From NCBI GenBank assembly GCA_946410505.1, contig CAMKAP010000046.1:1-11083 (forward strand): DNA of 11,083 nucleotides. Reading direction: 5' to 3'. Shown piece by piece: positions 1 through 4,940 of the stretch. This stretch comes from an uncultured Clostridia bacterium (lineage in GTDB: Bacteria; Bacillota_A; Clostridia; Oscillospirales; Oscillospiraceae). Position numbers and translations under genes: made by a program. Positions within the stretch are counted from its first letter, which is position 1. Each line of letters begins with the position of its first letter. Under the pieces are notes generated by a model. That model saw only the letters and a list, made by a program, of their open reading frames with translations, was not told the origin of the DNA and ran no database searches.

Positions 1-176
1 ATACTTACGCGGTACTGTCTCTCCAAAACGGGGACGATGTGAAGACCGTTCAGGGAAATCTGGGCCATGCTACGGCGGCCTTTACACTGGACGTTTACGG
101 CCATGTTTCCGACGCCATGAAGACGGCCAGTGCAAACCGGATGGAGGAATATGTACGGCAAATCCCCGGAATATGA
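1..176 (+). CDS. Tyrosine recombinase/integrase, C-terminal fragment (5' end outside window)
   Basis: An open frame enters at the left edge (first full codon at base 3) and stops with TGA at 174-176, giving 57 residues. The peptide holds the end of a phage/ICE-type tyrosine recombinase catalytic domain. It begins TYAVLSLQNG, the segment that follows the Arg-x-x-His motif, then LGHATAAFTL with the catalytic His (codon 66-68), and DVYGH with the nucleophilic Tyr (codon 96-98). It ends in a short helical tail, VSDAMKTASANRMEEYV. The family cuts and rejoins DNA at att sites to integrate or excise phages and conjugative elements. The 3' end points at the tRNA-Gln gene about 165 bases away, a usual arrangement for an element integrated at a tRNA 3' end. 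Whether the gene is complete cannot be judged because its start lies outside the window. Confidence 0.9.
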   Translation, partial: TYAVLSLQNGDDVKTVQGNLGHATAAFTLDVYGHVSDAMKTASANRMEEYVRQIPGI

Positions 177-233
177 TGACCCCAATGCCGAAAAACCCTG
201 TATTTATCCCATTTTTTCGGGCTATTTTCATTG

Positions 234-255
234 CGGTAAGGGTACGGTAAGGGTA
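234..255 (+). repeat. Tandem 11-bp direct repeat beside integrase
   Basis: CGGTAAGGGTA occurs twice back to back (234-244 and 245-255) without mismatch. It lies 58 bases after the integrase stop. Short direct repeats next to an integrase gene often serve as arm-type binding sites for the integrase N-terminal domain or for an excisionase. That role is inferred from position only. Confidence 0.6.
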
Positions 256-295
256 CAACTTTTTCGCTCGGAACTTTTTGAAGTGAAAAGATGCC

Positions 296-339
296 GAAAA
301 CAAAGAAAATCGGCTTGAATCGTAACGATTCAAGCCGAT
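296..339 (-). terminator. Rho-independent terminator downstream of tRNA-Gln
   Basis: ATCGGCTTGAATCG (309-322) and CGATTCAAGCCGAT (326-339) form a perfect 14-bp stem with a 3-base loop. Read on the minus strand the hairpin is followed by a T-rich tract, TTTTCTTTGTTTT, so it ends transcripts leaving the tRNA gene. If the element is integrated inside the tRNA 3' end, this terminator would be element DNA replacing the original one. Confidence 0.85.
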
Positions 340-342
340 ATC

Positions 343-416
343 TGGCAGCGGGAGAAGGATTCGAACCCTCACATACGGAGTCAGAGTCCGCTGTGCTACC
401 TTTACACAATCCCGCT
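343..416 (-). tRNA. tRNA-Gln (anticodon CTG)
   Basis: The minus strand folds as a complete cloverleaf. The acceptor stem AGCGGGA pairs with TCCCGCT, followed by discriminator G and encoded CCA (343-345). The D-arm is GTGT/GCAC. The anticodon stem GCGGA/TCCGT carries loop CTCTGAC, which places CTG at positions 34-36 and so reads CAG (Gln). The variable loop is four bases. The T arm GAGGG/CCTTC holds the loop TTCGAAT. It is transcribed from the consensus promoter just upstream and is the likely integration target of the tyrosine recombinase at the left edge. Confidence 0.95.
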
Positions 417-429
417 AAGCGCATAAGCT

Positions 430-457
430 ATTATACGCAATTCTTTCCGTTTGTCAA
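430..457 (-). promoter_or_regulatory. Consensus sigma-A promoter for tRNA-Gln
   Basis: On the minus strand there is a perfect -35 TTGACA (452-457) and a perfect -10 TATAAT (430-435) with 16 bases between them. The tRNA 5' end (416) lies 13 bases past the -10, so the primary transcript would have a leader of only about six bases. The gene is therefore transcribed independently of rdgB, which ends at 506. Confidence 0.85.
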
Positions 458-505
458 GAATTTTTTTCAAATTCTCTGCAGGTTTTTCAAAATGCGCCCT
501 TCGCC

Positions 506-1087
506 TTATTCCTCGCGGAGTTTCTTCAAAAGCTCCCGAAGGGCGTTGGCCCGATGGCTGATGGCGTTCTTTTCCTCGCTGCTGATTTGGGCGGTGGTAC
601 AGCCGCGCTCGGGGAGATAGAACAGCGGATCATAGCCGAAGCCGTTGCTGCCGACCTCCTCATGAGCGATTTCCCCGTAGAGATAGCCCTCCGCCTCCAC
701 GATGCTGCCGTCCGGCCGGGCCAGGACCATGGCGCAGGTATAATGGGCGCCGCGGTTTTGCACGCCTTCCAGCTTTTGAAGCAGCAGGCGGTTGTTTGCC
801 TCGTCGTCGCCGTGCACGCCGGAAAAACGAGCGGAGAAGATCCCCGGTGCACCGTCCAGCGCGTCTACACAGAGGCCACTATCGTCCGCCAGGGCGCAGC
901 AGCCGGAGATCTCAGCGATCTCACGGGCCTTCTTTTCCGCGTTTTCCATGAAAGTACTGCCGTCTTCCACCGTCTCATGGTCGATGCCGGCCTCTCGCAT
1001 GGAAAGGATATCGTCAAACTCGCCGCCCAGGATCTCCCGGATCTCAATGAGCTTATGCGCATTGTTGGACGCAATGATGAGTCTCAT
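506..1087 (-). CDS. rdgB: XTP/dITP diphosphatase (RdgB/HAM1 family)
   Basis: The 193-residue product is the normal length for the HAM1/RdgB family. These enzymes hydrolyse dITP, XTP and ITP to monophosphates plus pyrophosphate and keep deaminated purines out of DNA and RNA. Visible motifs are SNNAHK near the N-terminus (7-12, substrate loop), LADDSGL (67-72) with the catalytic Asp pair, FSARFSG (84-90), GSNGFGYDPLF (146-156) and EEKNAISHRANAL (171-183). The ATG at 1085-1087 is chosen because the family starts exactly at MRLIIAS and because it overlaps the stop of the upstream membrane-protein gene as ATGA, implying translational coupling. The purine-rich AAGGGGAAG in front, which also encodes the lysine tail of the upstream protein, can act as ribosome binding site. 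No clear terminator follows; the tRNA promoter begins within 50 bases. Confidence 0.95.
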   Translation of the reverse strand: MRLIIASNNAHKLIEIREILGGEFDDILSMREAGIDHETVEDGSTFMENAEKKAREIAEISGCCALADDSGLCVDALDGAPGIFSARFSGVHGDDEANNRLLLQKLEGVQNRGAHYTCAMVLARPDGSIVEAEGYLYGEIAHEEVGSNGFGYDPLFYLPERGCTTAQISSEEKNAISHRANALRELLKKLREE

Positions 1088-1401
1088 TTTTTCTTCCCCT
1101 TTTTCTTCTTTTTGACGCCGCTGCGACCGGGCTTTGCCTCTGAGGTCTTGCGCATGCTGCGTTTTTCCTGAAAGCTCTTGACCATGGAATAGCCCAGCAC
1201 CGGCAGAGACGCAAGATTGATGACGCCGATGAGGCGCATGGCCCAGAGGGGCAGCGCTATGCCGGCAAGCCCGGTCACGCTGAGGATCAGAGAAGTCATC
1301 CCCATCAGGGCAACGCTGGCGCCGAAAAGACGGTCGATCCACTGGGTGCTTTTTTTCGTCGTGTTCATTCTCTGTCTCCGTTCTTTCGTGATTCTTTTCA
1401 T
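1084..1401 (-). CDS. Small two-helix membrane protein of unknown function
   Basis: I do not recognise the family. The 105-residue product has a short basic N-terminus and a hydrophobic block with two likely transmembrane helices (about 25-51 and 54-76, e.g. LIGVINLASLPVLGYSMV). A strongly basic tail follows, ending VKKKKKGKKK. Its stop overlaps the rdgB start (ATGA), and this conserved-looking coupling is the main argument that it is a real gene. The start is uncertain. The ATG at 1399-1401 has AAGGCGG seven bases upstream. The ATG at 1366-1368 (MNTTKKS, 94 residues) has GGAG seven bases upstream and would be needed if the promoter predicted at 1403-1431 is used. The Lys tail could interact with acidic lipids or RNA, but nothing in the sequence shows this. 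Confidence 0.65.
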   Translation of the reverse strand: MKRITKERRQRMNTTKKSTQWIDRLFGASVALMGMTSLILSVTGLAGIALPLWAMRLIGVINLASLPVLGYSMVKSFQEKRSMRKTSEAKPGRSGVKKKKKGKKK

Positions 1402-1402
1402 G

Positions 1403-1431
1403 AGTATACCGCCTTTGCAGCGTTGGCGCAA
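1403..1431 (-). promoter_or_regulatory. Possible promoter for the membrane protein-rdgB pair
   Basis: On the minus strand TTGCGC (1426-1431) and TATACT (1403-1408) are 17 bases apart, a 3/6 and a 5/6 match. If used, transcription would begin at about the first ATG (1401), favouring the downstream start at 1368. It is back to back with the fchA promoter, whose -35 begins at 1444. Confidence 0.35.
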
Positions 1432-1443
1432 GGGCAAATTTTC

Positions 1444-1471
1444 TTGACAAGCCGCGCTTTTCCTCTATAAT
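1444..1471 (+). promoter_or_regulatory. Consensus sigma-A promoter for the folate cluster
   Basis: Perfect TTGACA (1444-1449) and perfect TATAAT (1466-1471) are separated by 16 bases, the same geometry as the tRNA-Gln promoter in this window. The predicted start near 1478 leaves a 5' untranslated leader of about 125 bases before fchA. A promoter this close to consensus ahead of biosynthetic genes fits a design in which control acts after initiation, in the leader and in the riboswitch further down. Confidence 0.85.
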
Positions 1472-1477
1472 GTTTAC

Positions 1478-1601
1478 ATGATCGCGAAAAGCGAAATCGC
1501 TCTTCTCCGCACAACTTTGCTGCACAGTAAAACAGCTTTGCTGTTTGCCACATACTCTGTGCGTTGAGGGCATCAGAAATTAGGAAACGGGAGGGCTGCC
1601 A
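1478..1601 (+). ncRNA. Structured 5' leader of fchA, class not recognised
   Basis: The leader contains a nested pair of stems. The outer stem is GCACAG (1522-1527) with CTGTGC (1557-1562). Inside it AAACAGC (1530-1536) pairs with GCTGTTT (1540-1546) around a TTT loop. A near copy of the inner strand, ACAACTTTGCTG (1511-1522), precedes ACAGCTTTGCTG (1532-1543) with one difference, so alternative pairings are possible. No terminator-like T-run follows, and the ribosome binding site GGGAGGG (1589-1595) is not obviously covered. It does not match the folate, glycine or SAM riboswitch cores that I know. Confidence 0.35.
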
Positions 1602-2228
1602 ATGGAAGATCTGACGAGCATCCGTATTGCGGATTTTACCTCTGCCCTGGCATCTGACTCCGCAACGCCCGGCGGCGGCGGAGCGGCAGCGCTCTGCGGC
1701 GCTCTTGCGGCCTCCCTGTGCTCCATGGCTTCGGTTCTCACTGCAGGGCGCAGAAAATATGCCGAACGGGCTGCCATTTTGCAGGAAATCGCAGCCAGAG
1801 CGGAAGAACTGCGGAAACGGCTGGTCCTGCTCATTCAGCAGGATGCGGAGAACTTTGCGCCGCTGGCTGCCGCTTATTCCCTGCCGAAGAGCGATCCCGA
1901 TACGCCTTCTCTTTTGCGCGATGCCACGCTGGGCGCCTGCGAAGCCCCGCTGGAGATGCTCCGCTGCGCCTGCGCTGTGACAGAACTGCTGGAGCAGGCG
2001 CGCACGCTCTCGAGTCCCCTGCTCATAAGCGATGTGGGGTGCGGTGCTGCTCTCGCCGGGGCTGCGATTGAATGCGCCTGCATGAACGTGCTGGTCAATA
2101 CCCGAACGCTTCCGGACGATGCGGAGAGCTGTCACTTCCGGAATGAGGCGCTGCGGCTGCGCGCGGAATATCTGCCCCGGGCGGAGGCCGTCTCCGCCGC
2201 TGTGGCGACATATCTGAACGAGATATGA
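1602..2228 (+). CDS. fchA: Methenyltetrahydrofolate cyclohydrolase, cyclodeaminase/cyclohydrolase family
   Basis: The 208-residue soluble protein belongs to the formimidoyl-THF cyclodeaminase/cyclohydrolase family, whose stand-alone members (FchA) convert 5,10-methenyl-THF to 10-formyl-THF. The signature is near the N-terminus: SIRIADFTSALASDSATPGGGG, with the glycine-rich TPGGGG at 22-27 followed by the Ala-rich helix GALAASLCSMASVLT. SDVGCGAALAGAAIECACMN (143-162) matches the conserved second motif. The Pro usual in SPTPGGGS is Ala here. The ATG at 1602 has GGGAGGG six bases upstream. The stop overlaps the folD ATG (ATGA), so the two are translationally coupled. Beside a FolD that lacks cyclohydrolase residues, cyclohydrolase is the better call than formimino-THF cyclodeaminase. 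No histidine-degradation genes are visible. Confidence 0.85.
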   Translation: MEDLTSIRIADFTSALASDSATPGGGGAAALCGALAASLCSMASVLTAGRRKYAERAAILQEIAARAEELRKRLVLLIQQDAENFAPLAAAYSLPKSDPDTPSLLRDATLGACEAPLEMLRCACAVTELLEQARTLSSPLLISDVGCGAALAGAAIECACMNVLVNTRTLPDDAESCHFRNEALRLRAEYLPRAEAVSAAVATYLNEI

Positions 2229-3073
2229 GTGAGCTGTTCACCGGAGCGCCGGTGGCACAGGCCATCCGCGCTTCTCTGGAGTCCCGGATCGCACAGTTGA
2301 AAACACGCGGCAGAGAGCCCTGTCTTGCCATTCTGCGCTGCGGTGAAGACCCCGGCGCTCTGTCCTACGAGCGGGCCGCGATCCGCGGCTGCGAGCTGGC
2401 CGGAATTCGGACACGCTGTATTGCGCTCCCCTGGACGGCCGAGACCGAGGAGCTGCTGCGCGAGGTGGACCGCGCAAACGGCGATCCCGACATACACGGG
2501 ATTCTGGTCCTGCGGCCGCTCCCCCGGCAAATCGACACGCAGCGGGTCTTCCGCCGTCTGCGCAACGACAAAGACGTGGACGGCATCACCGTGCCGTCTC
2601 TGGCAGGCGTATTCGTAGGCAGGGACTGGGGCTTTGCTCCCTGCACCGCAGAAGCCTGCGTAGCCATGCTGGATCACTACGGCGTTCCCCTTTCCGGCAG
2701 CCGCGTGGTCATTCTGGGCCGGAGCCTTATTGTGGGGCGCCCGCTGAGCATGCTTCTTTGTGCGCGGGACGCCACGGTCACGCTGTGCCACAGCAGGACT
2801 CCCGATCCCGCTTCCCTCTGCCGCCAGGCCGACATTCTGATCTCCGCCGTGGGCAGAGCCGGGATGGTGGATGAGAGCTATGTCCATTCCGGTCAAATCA
2901 TCCTCGATGTGGGTGTAAATGAAGGATTTGATGGTAAAATCTGCGGTGATGTGGCGTTTGACCGAGTTTTGCCGCTGGTGCGGGCCATCAGTCCCGTTCC
3001 CCGGGGCGTGGGTACGGTGACCACGGCCATCCTTGCCCGGCACGTGGTGTCTGCGGCAGAGAGCCTGTTTTAA
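2225..3073 (+). CDS. folD: FolD-type methylene-THF dehydrogenase, cyclohydrolase site degenerate
   Basis: The 282-residue FolD homologue has the family architecture. LAILRCGEDPGALSY is at 34-48, ILVLRPLP at 93-100, KDVDGI at 116-121, the dinucleotide-binding GRSLIVGRPLSMLL at 165-178, and ILDVGVN at 226-232. FolD oxidises 5,10-methylene-THF to methenyl-THF with NAD(P) and normally also hydrolyses methenyl-THF. The catalytic Lys four residues after the conserved Tyr (E. coli YVASK) is Ala52 here (Y48-ERAA). The Gln of VQLPLP is Leu96. PVPGGVGP has become PVPRGVGT (257-264), and PCTP has become PCTA. The DVDG Asp is kept. Dehydrogenase activity is plausible; cyclohydrolase activity is probably lost and supplied by the coupled fchA. 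It starts at the ATG overlapping the fchA stop. The frame is intact, so this is divergence and not decay. Confidence 0.9.
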   Translation: MSELFTGAPVAQAIRASLESRIAQLKTRGREPCLAILRCGEDPGALSYERAAIRGCELAGIRTRCIALPWTAETEELLREVDRANGDPDIHGILVLRPLPRQIDTQRVFRRLRNDKDVDGITVPSLAGVFVGRDWGFAPCTAEACVAMLDHYGVPLSGSRVVILGRSLIVGRPLSMLLCARDATVTLCHSRTPDPASLCRQADILISAVGRAGMVDESYVHSGQIILDVGVNEGFDGKICGDVAFDRVLPLVRAISPVPRGVGTVTTAILARHVVSAAESLF

Positions 3074-3142
3074 GGCTTGCTTCACGCCAGCTTCCCCCCC
3101 CGAGTGGGGAAGGAAACATTGAATTCTTTTATTATATATTTG
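3074..3142 (+). other. folD-folT spacer with weak hairpin and AT-rich stretch
   Basis: CTTCCCC (3091-3097) and GGGGAAG (3106-3112) form a 7-bp stem with an 8-base loop, but no T-run follows directly, so it is at best a weak or attenuating terminator for folD. The AT-rich run 3119-3142 leads straight into the riboswitch. I found no -35/-10 pair with correct spacing, so folT may be transcribed by read-through from the fchA promoter. Confidence 0.4.
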
Positions 3143-3240
3143 TGTCAGAGTAGGAGCAGCGCGTTGGTGCAAGCCTGGAGTGCCGCGGAATGGGAAGTTG
3201 TCCGCGGACGAAATCGGTGCTGTCTCCGCTTCCGCTGCCA
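3143..3240 (+). ncRNA. THF (tetrahydrofolate) riboswitch aptamer
   Basis: The sequence follows the THF riboswitch consensus known from Firmicutes folT leaders. P1: TGTCAG (3143-3148) with CTGCCA (3235-3240), one mismatch. Conserved AGAGTAG (3147-3153). P2: GGAGCAGC (3153-3160) with GCTGTCTCC (3219-3227), one bulged T. GCGTT follows. P3: CCGCGG (3183-3188) with CCGCGG (3202-3207), enclosing the conserved AATGGGA. The long-range pseudoknot is visible as GGAAG in the P3 loop (3193-3197) against CTTCC (3229-3233). In the Eubacterium siraeum RNA, recalled from the literature, these strands are GGATG and CATCC, so a base pair has covaried. Its place directly ahead of folT fits the known function of sensing reduced folate. 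Confidence 0.9.
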
Positions 3241-3288
3241 CCAAAGGGATCTCCTTTCGTGGCAACTGTCACGAAAGGAGTTTCTTTG
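3236..3288 (+). promoter_or_regulatory. Riboswitch expression platform: alternative hairpins at the folT ribosome binding site
   Basis: Two exclusive hairpins can be read. Sequestering form: CTCCTTTCGTG (3251-3261) pairs perfectly with CACGAAAGGAG (3270-3280), burying the folT ribosome binding site AAAGGAG. Open form: TGCCACCAAAGG (3236-3247) pairs with CCTTTCGTGGCA (3253-3264), 11 of 12 positions, loop GATCT, freeing the ribosome binding site. The open form consumes the 3' strand of aptamer P1, so THF binding should favour the sequestering form and turn folT off. Control looks translational. The TTTCTTTG after the stem is short, so termination is less likely. Confidence 0.8.
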
Positions 3289-3792
3289 ATGCCCAAATTC
3301 ACCACAAAAACCATGACAGCCATGGCGCTGCTCACGGCGCTGGAGATCGTTCTCTCCCGCTTTTTGTCCTTCAGCGCGTGGAACACCAAGATCGGCTTTG
3401 CTTTTGTGCCCGTGGTGCTGGCCGCGATGCTGCTGGGGCCGGTGTACGCCGGGATTGTGGCGGCGCTGGCCGATTTCCTGGGTGCGGTGCTTTTTCCCGT
3501 GGGCGCCTACTTCCCCGGCTTCACCCTGACCGCGTTTCTTATGGGTGTCTGCTACGGCTTGTTTCTATTCCGGAAGCAGAGTTTTCCTCGCATCCTCGGT
3601 GCGGTGGCGGTGCATCAGCTGCTGCTGAGTCTGCTGCTCAACACGCTCTGGATCTCTGTGCTCTACGGTTCTCCCTATACGCCGCTGCTGATTTCGCGGC
3701 TGCCCCAGTGCGCGATCCTCGCCGCCGTTCAGCTGGCGCTGATTCCGCTGCTGGTCAGGCTGCTGCCGCAGCTGAGAGGATCGGTGCCATGA
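3289..3792 (+). CDS. folT: Folate ECF transporter substrate-binding subunit FolT
   Basis: A 167-residue integral membrane protein with about six hydrophobic segments, the normal size for ECF S-components. It binds folate in the membrane and works with a shared energising module (EcfA, EcfA', EcfT), which is not in this window. FolT-like stretches are RFLSFSAWNTKIGFAFVPV (24-42), the Ala/Gly-rich AAMLLGPVYAGIVAALADFLGA (45-66), and PVGAYFPGFTLTAFLMGVCYG (70-90). The last of these is the most diagnostic. The ATG at 3289 is chosen because AAAGGAG lies eight bases upstream inside the riboswitch hairpin and homologues start at the same point. An upstream in-frame ATG at 3190 lies inside the aptamer and is rejected. 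The stop overlaps the fau start (ATGA). The THF riboswitch independently supports folate as substrate. Confidence 0.93.
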   Translation: MPKFTTKTMTAMALLTALEIVLSRFLSFSAWNTKIGFAFVPVVLAAMLLGPVYAGIVAALADFLGAVLFPVGAYFPGFTLTAFLMGVCYGLFLFRKQSFPRILGAVAVHQLLLSLLLNTLWISVLYGSPYTPLLISRLPQCAILAAVQLALIPLLVRLLPQLRGSVP

Positions 3793-4334
3793 CGAAGCAG
3801 GAACAGCGAGCCATCGCTCTCTCCGCTCGGCGGGCCATGAGCGGAAACGCACGTGCCTCCGCTTCTGCCGCGATCTGCAAACGTCTTCTTACGCTGCCGC
3901 AGGTGCAGAGAGCCAAAACCGTGCTCAGCTACATGGCTCTGTACGACGAAGTCGATCTGCGCGCTGTGAACGAAGCGCTCTCCGACCGGGGCGTGCGCCT
4001 CGTCTTTCCGGTGAGCCTTCCCCATGGGATCATGGCGGTTTATGAGCCGTGCGGCTGGCACACCGGCCCCTACGGCATCCGGGAGCCGGATGTGAGCCTA
4101 TCCATCCCCGTACCGCCGGAAGAGATTGACCTGGCGCTTGTCCCCTGCGTAGGCTTTGACGAAATGCGCTCGCGGCTGGGGCACGGCGCAGGCTACTATG
4201 ACCGCTATTTGCCCCGCTGTGAAAAGGCCGCTTTCATTGCCGTCGCCTTCGAATGCCAGAGACTCCCCGCCATTGTCTGTGAGGAGCACGACCGTCATAT
4301 GGACGCAGTGGTGACAGAAGATCAGATATACTGA
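3789..4334 (+). CDS. fau: 5-formyltetrahydrofolate cyclo-ligase
   Basis: The 181-residue protein has the normal length for 5-formyl-THF cyclo-ligase (MTHFS/YgfA family). This enzyme uses ATP to turn 5-formyl-THF into 5,10-methenyl-THF, the substrate shared by FchA and FolD. Motifs are the basic N-terminal helix TKQEQRAIALSARRAMS, YMALYDEVD (48-56), LVPCVGFD (117-124), the ATP/folate loop RLGHGAGYYDRYL (129-141), and EEHDRHMDAVVTE near the C-terminus. The start ATG overlaps the folT stop as ATGA, placing it under riboswitch control by translational coupling. A longer reading of the same frame from 3180 would run through the riboswitch and folT in another frame and is rejected. The gene is followed after a few bases by a strong terminator. 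Confidence 0.95.
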   Translation: MTKQEQRAIALSARRAMSGNARASASAAICKRLLTLPQVQRAKTVLSYMALYDEVDLRAVNEALSDRGVRLVFPVSLPHGIMAVYEPCGWHTGPYGIREPDVSLSIPVPPEEIDLALVPCVGFDEMRSRLGHGAGYYDRYLPRCEKAAFIAVAFECQRLPAIVCEEHDRHMDAVVTEDQIY

Positions 4335-4337
4335 CGC

Positions 4338-4370
4338 AAAACCGCCCGCTCCTCAGGAGCGGGCGGTTTT
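4338..4370. terminator. Bidirectional rho-independent terminator
   Basis: AAAACCGCCCGCTCC (4338-4352) and GGAGCGGGCGGTTTT (4356-4370) form a perfect 15-bp stem with a TCA loop. T-runs occur on both strands. It closes the folate cluster on the plus strand and also serves the convergent P-loop gene ending at 4385 on the minus strand. Confidence 0.95.
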
Positions 4371-4384
4371 CCTGTATTGAAAGC

Positions 4385-4798
4385 TCAGAGAATGTAGCTG
4401 CGGACTTTTTCACTCACGGTCTCGGGATCGGCCGAAACGGAGATGATGAAGCTGATGTTTTCCTGCTCGGAAAACTTTTCCAGCCAGGAGAGGAAGGCCT
4501 CCAGCGCCTCACCGCTTTTGTCGTTGACGAGCTTGTAAAAATTATCAATGAAGAAATGCGTAATGTCATAGTTGCCTGCATGGACACCGCAAATAAGGCC
4601 TTTGAGGAACTCATAGCTGCCGATGGCATAGCTGCCTGCGTCGATCAGGCGGGCCTGATAAGGAATGTCATAGGTGAGCTTGCGCTCTCTCTCGATCACA
4701 ACAACGTCGCCGGTCTCCTCATTGACGGCTTCCCGTACCAGATCGACCAGCTTCTTTGTCTTGCCGGATCCTTTCAGACCCATAATGATGTTGACCAT
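4385..4798 (-). CDS. Small P-loop NTPase of unknown function
   Basis: The 137-residue protein begins MVNIIMGLKGSGKTKKL, a clear Walker A motif (GLKGSGKT, residues 7-14) directly after the first beta strand. ITHFFIDNFYKL (79-90) looks like a Walker B strand ending in Asp. LSWLEKFSEQENISFIISVSAD (103-124) resembles a further core strand. No other nucleotide-kinase or AAA+ landmarks are evident, and the protein is too short for a full motor ATPase, so the substrate is unknown. The ATG at 4796-4798 is preferred: a full AAGGAGG lies nine bases upstream. An in-frame TTG at 4807 overlaps that site and is unlikely. No membrane segments or signal peptide. It sits 142 bases downstream of cinA on the same strand and converges on the folate cluster. 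There is too little here to give a function. Confidence 0.75.
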   Translation of the reverse strand: MVNIIMGLKGSGKTKKLVDLVREAVNEETGDVVVIERERKLTYDIPYQARLIDAGSYAIGSYEFLKGLICGVHAGNYDITHFFIDNFYKLVNDKSGEALEAFLSWLEKFSEQENISFIISVSADPETVSEKVRSYIL

Positions 4799-4940
4799 GG
4801 GGATCAACCTCCTTCATCATATTTCCTTTGTTGTAAGTAGCTTAACATGTTTCCCGCCGGGAAGCAAGAGCACAATTGTAAAATGTCGGTGAAGGAATCG
4901 CAGCAAAGCTCATCCGCAGACTCCCTCGGTGCCTCGTCCT
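4799..4940 (-). other. cinA to P-loop gene spacer
   Basis: The spacer holds the ribosome binding site of the P-loop gene and a 13-base palindrome, TTCCCGCCGGGAA (about 4851-4863). The palindrome's loop is too small for a terminator hairpin, so it could be an operator. I find no convincing promoter or T-tailed terminator, so transcription may read through from cinA. Confidence 0.35.

Larger units (their letters stand above)
177..342. other. Integrase-tRNA spacer, probable element end / attachment region
   Basis: This is AT-rich non-coding DNA between the integrase stop and the CCA end of tRNA-Gln. It holds a tandem 11-bp repeat (234-255), a 10-base direct repeat ATGCCGAAAA at 185-194 and 291-300, an imperfect A/T-rich inverted repeat (CCGAAAAA at 188-195 against TTTTTCGG at 213-220), and the tRNA terminator hairpin. 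An att core shared with the other end of the element would be expected here or within the 3' part of the tRNA. It cannot be defined because the other end is not in the window. Confidence 0.45.

Noticed and set aside
1088..1573. Open reading continues upstream of the rdgB ATG, giving a 355-residue frame
   Set aside because: The extra N-terminus is not like any HAM1 protein, overlaps the membrane-protein gene in another frame, and crosses the divergent promoter region.
2132..3265. Long minus-strand frame (377 codons) opposite folD
   Set aside because: It is antisense to a clear FolD, has low-complexity composition and no recognisable motifs, and is explained by GC-rich codon bias.
3190..3288. 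Earlier ATG for folT adding 33 residues
   Set aside because: The added stretch is riboswitch RNA with no membrane character and no ribosome binding site. The ATG at 3289 has AAAGGAG.
3180..3788. Upstream extension of the fau frame to a 384-residue protein
   Set aside because: It runs through the THF riboswitch and folT in a different frame. The fau start at 3789, overlapping the folT stop, fits the family N-terminus.
4851..4863. Palindrome TTCCCGCCGGGAA as a terminator
   Set aside because: Only one base is left for a loop and no T-run follows. It may be an operator but there is no supporting evidence.
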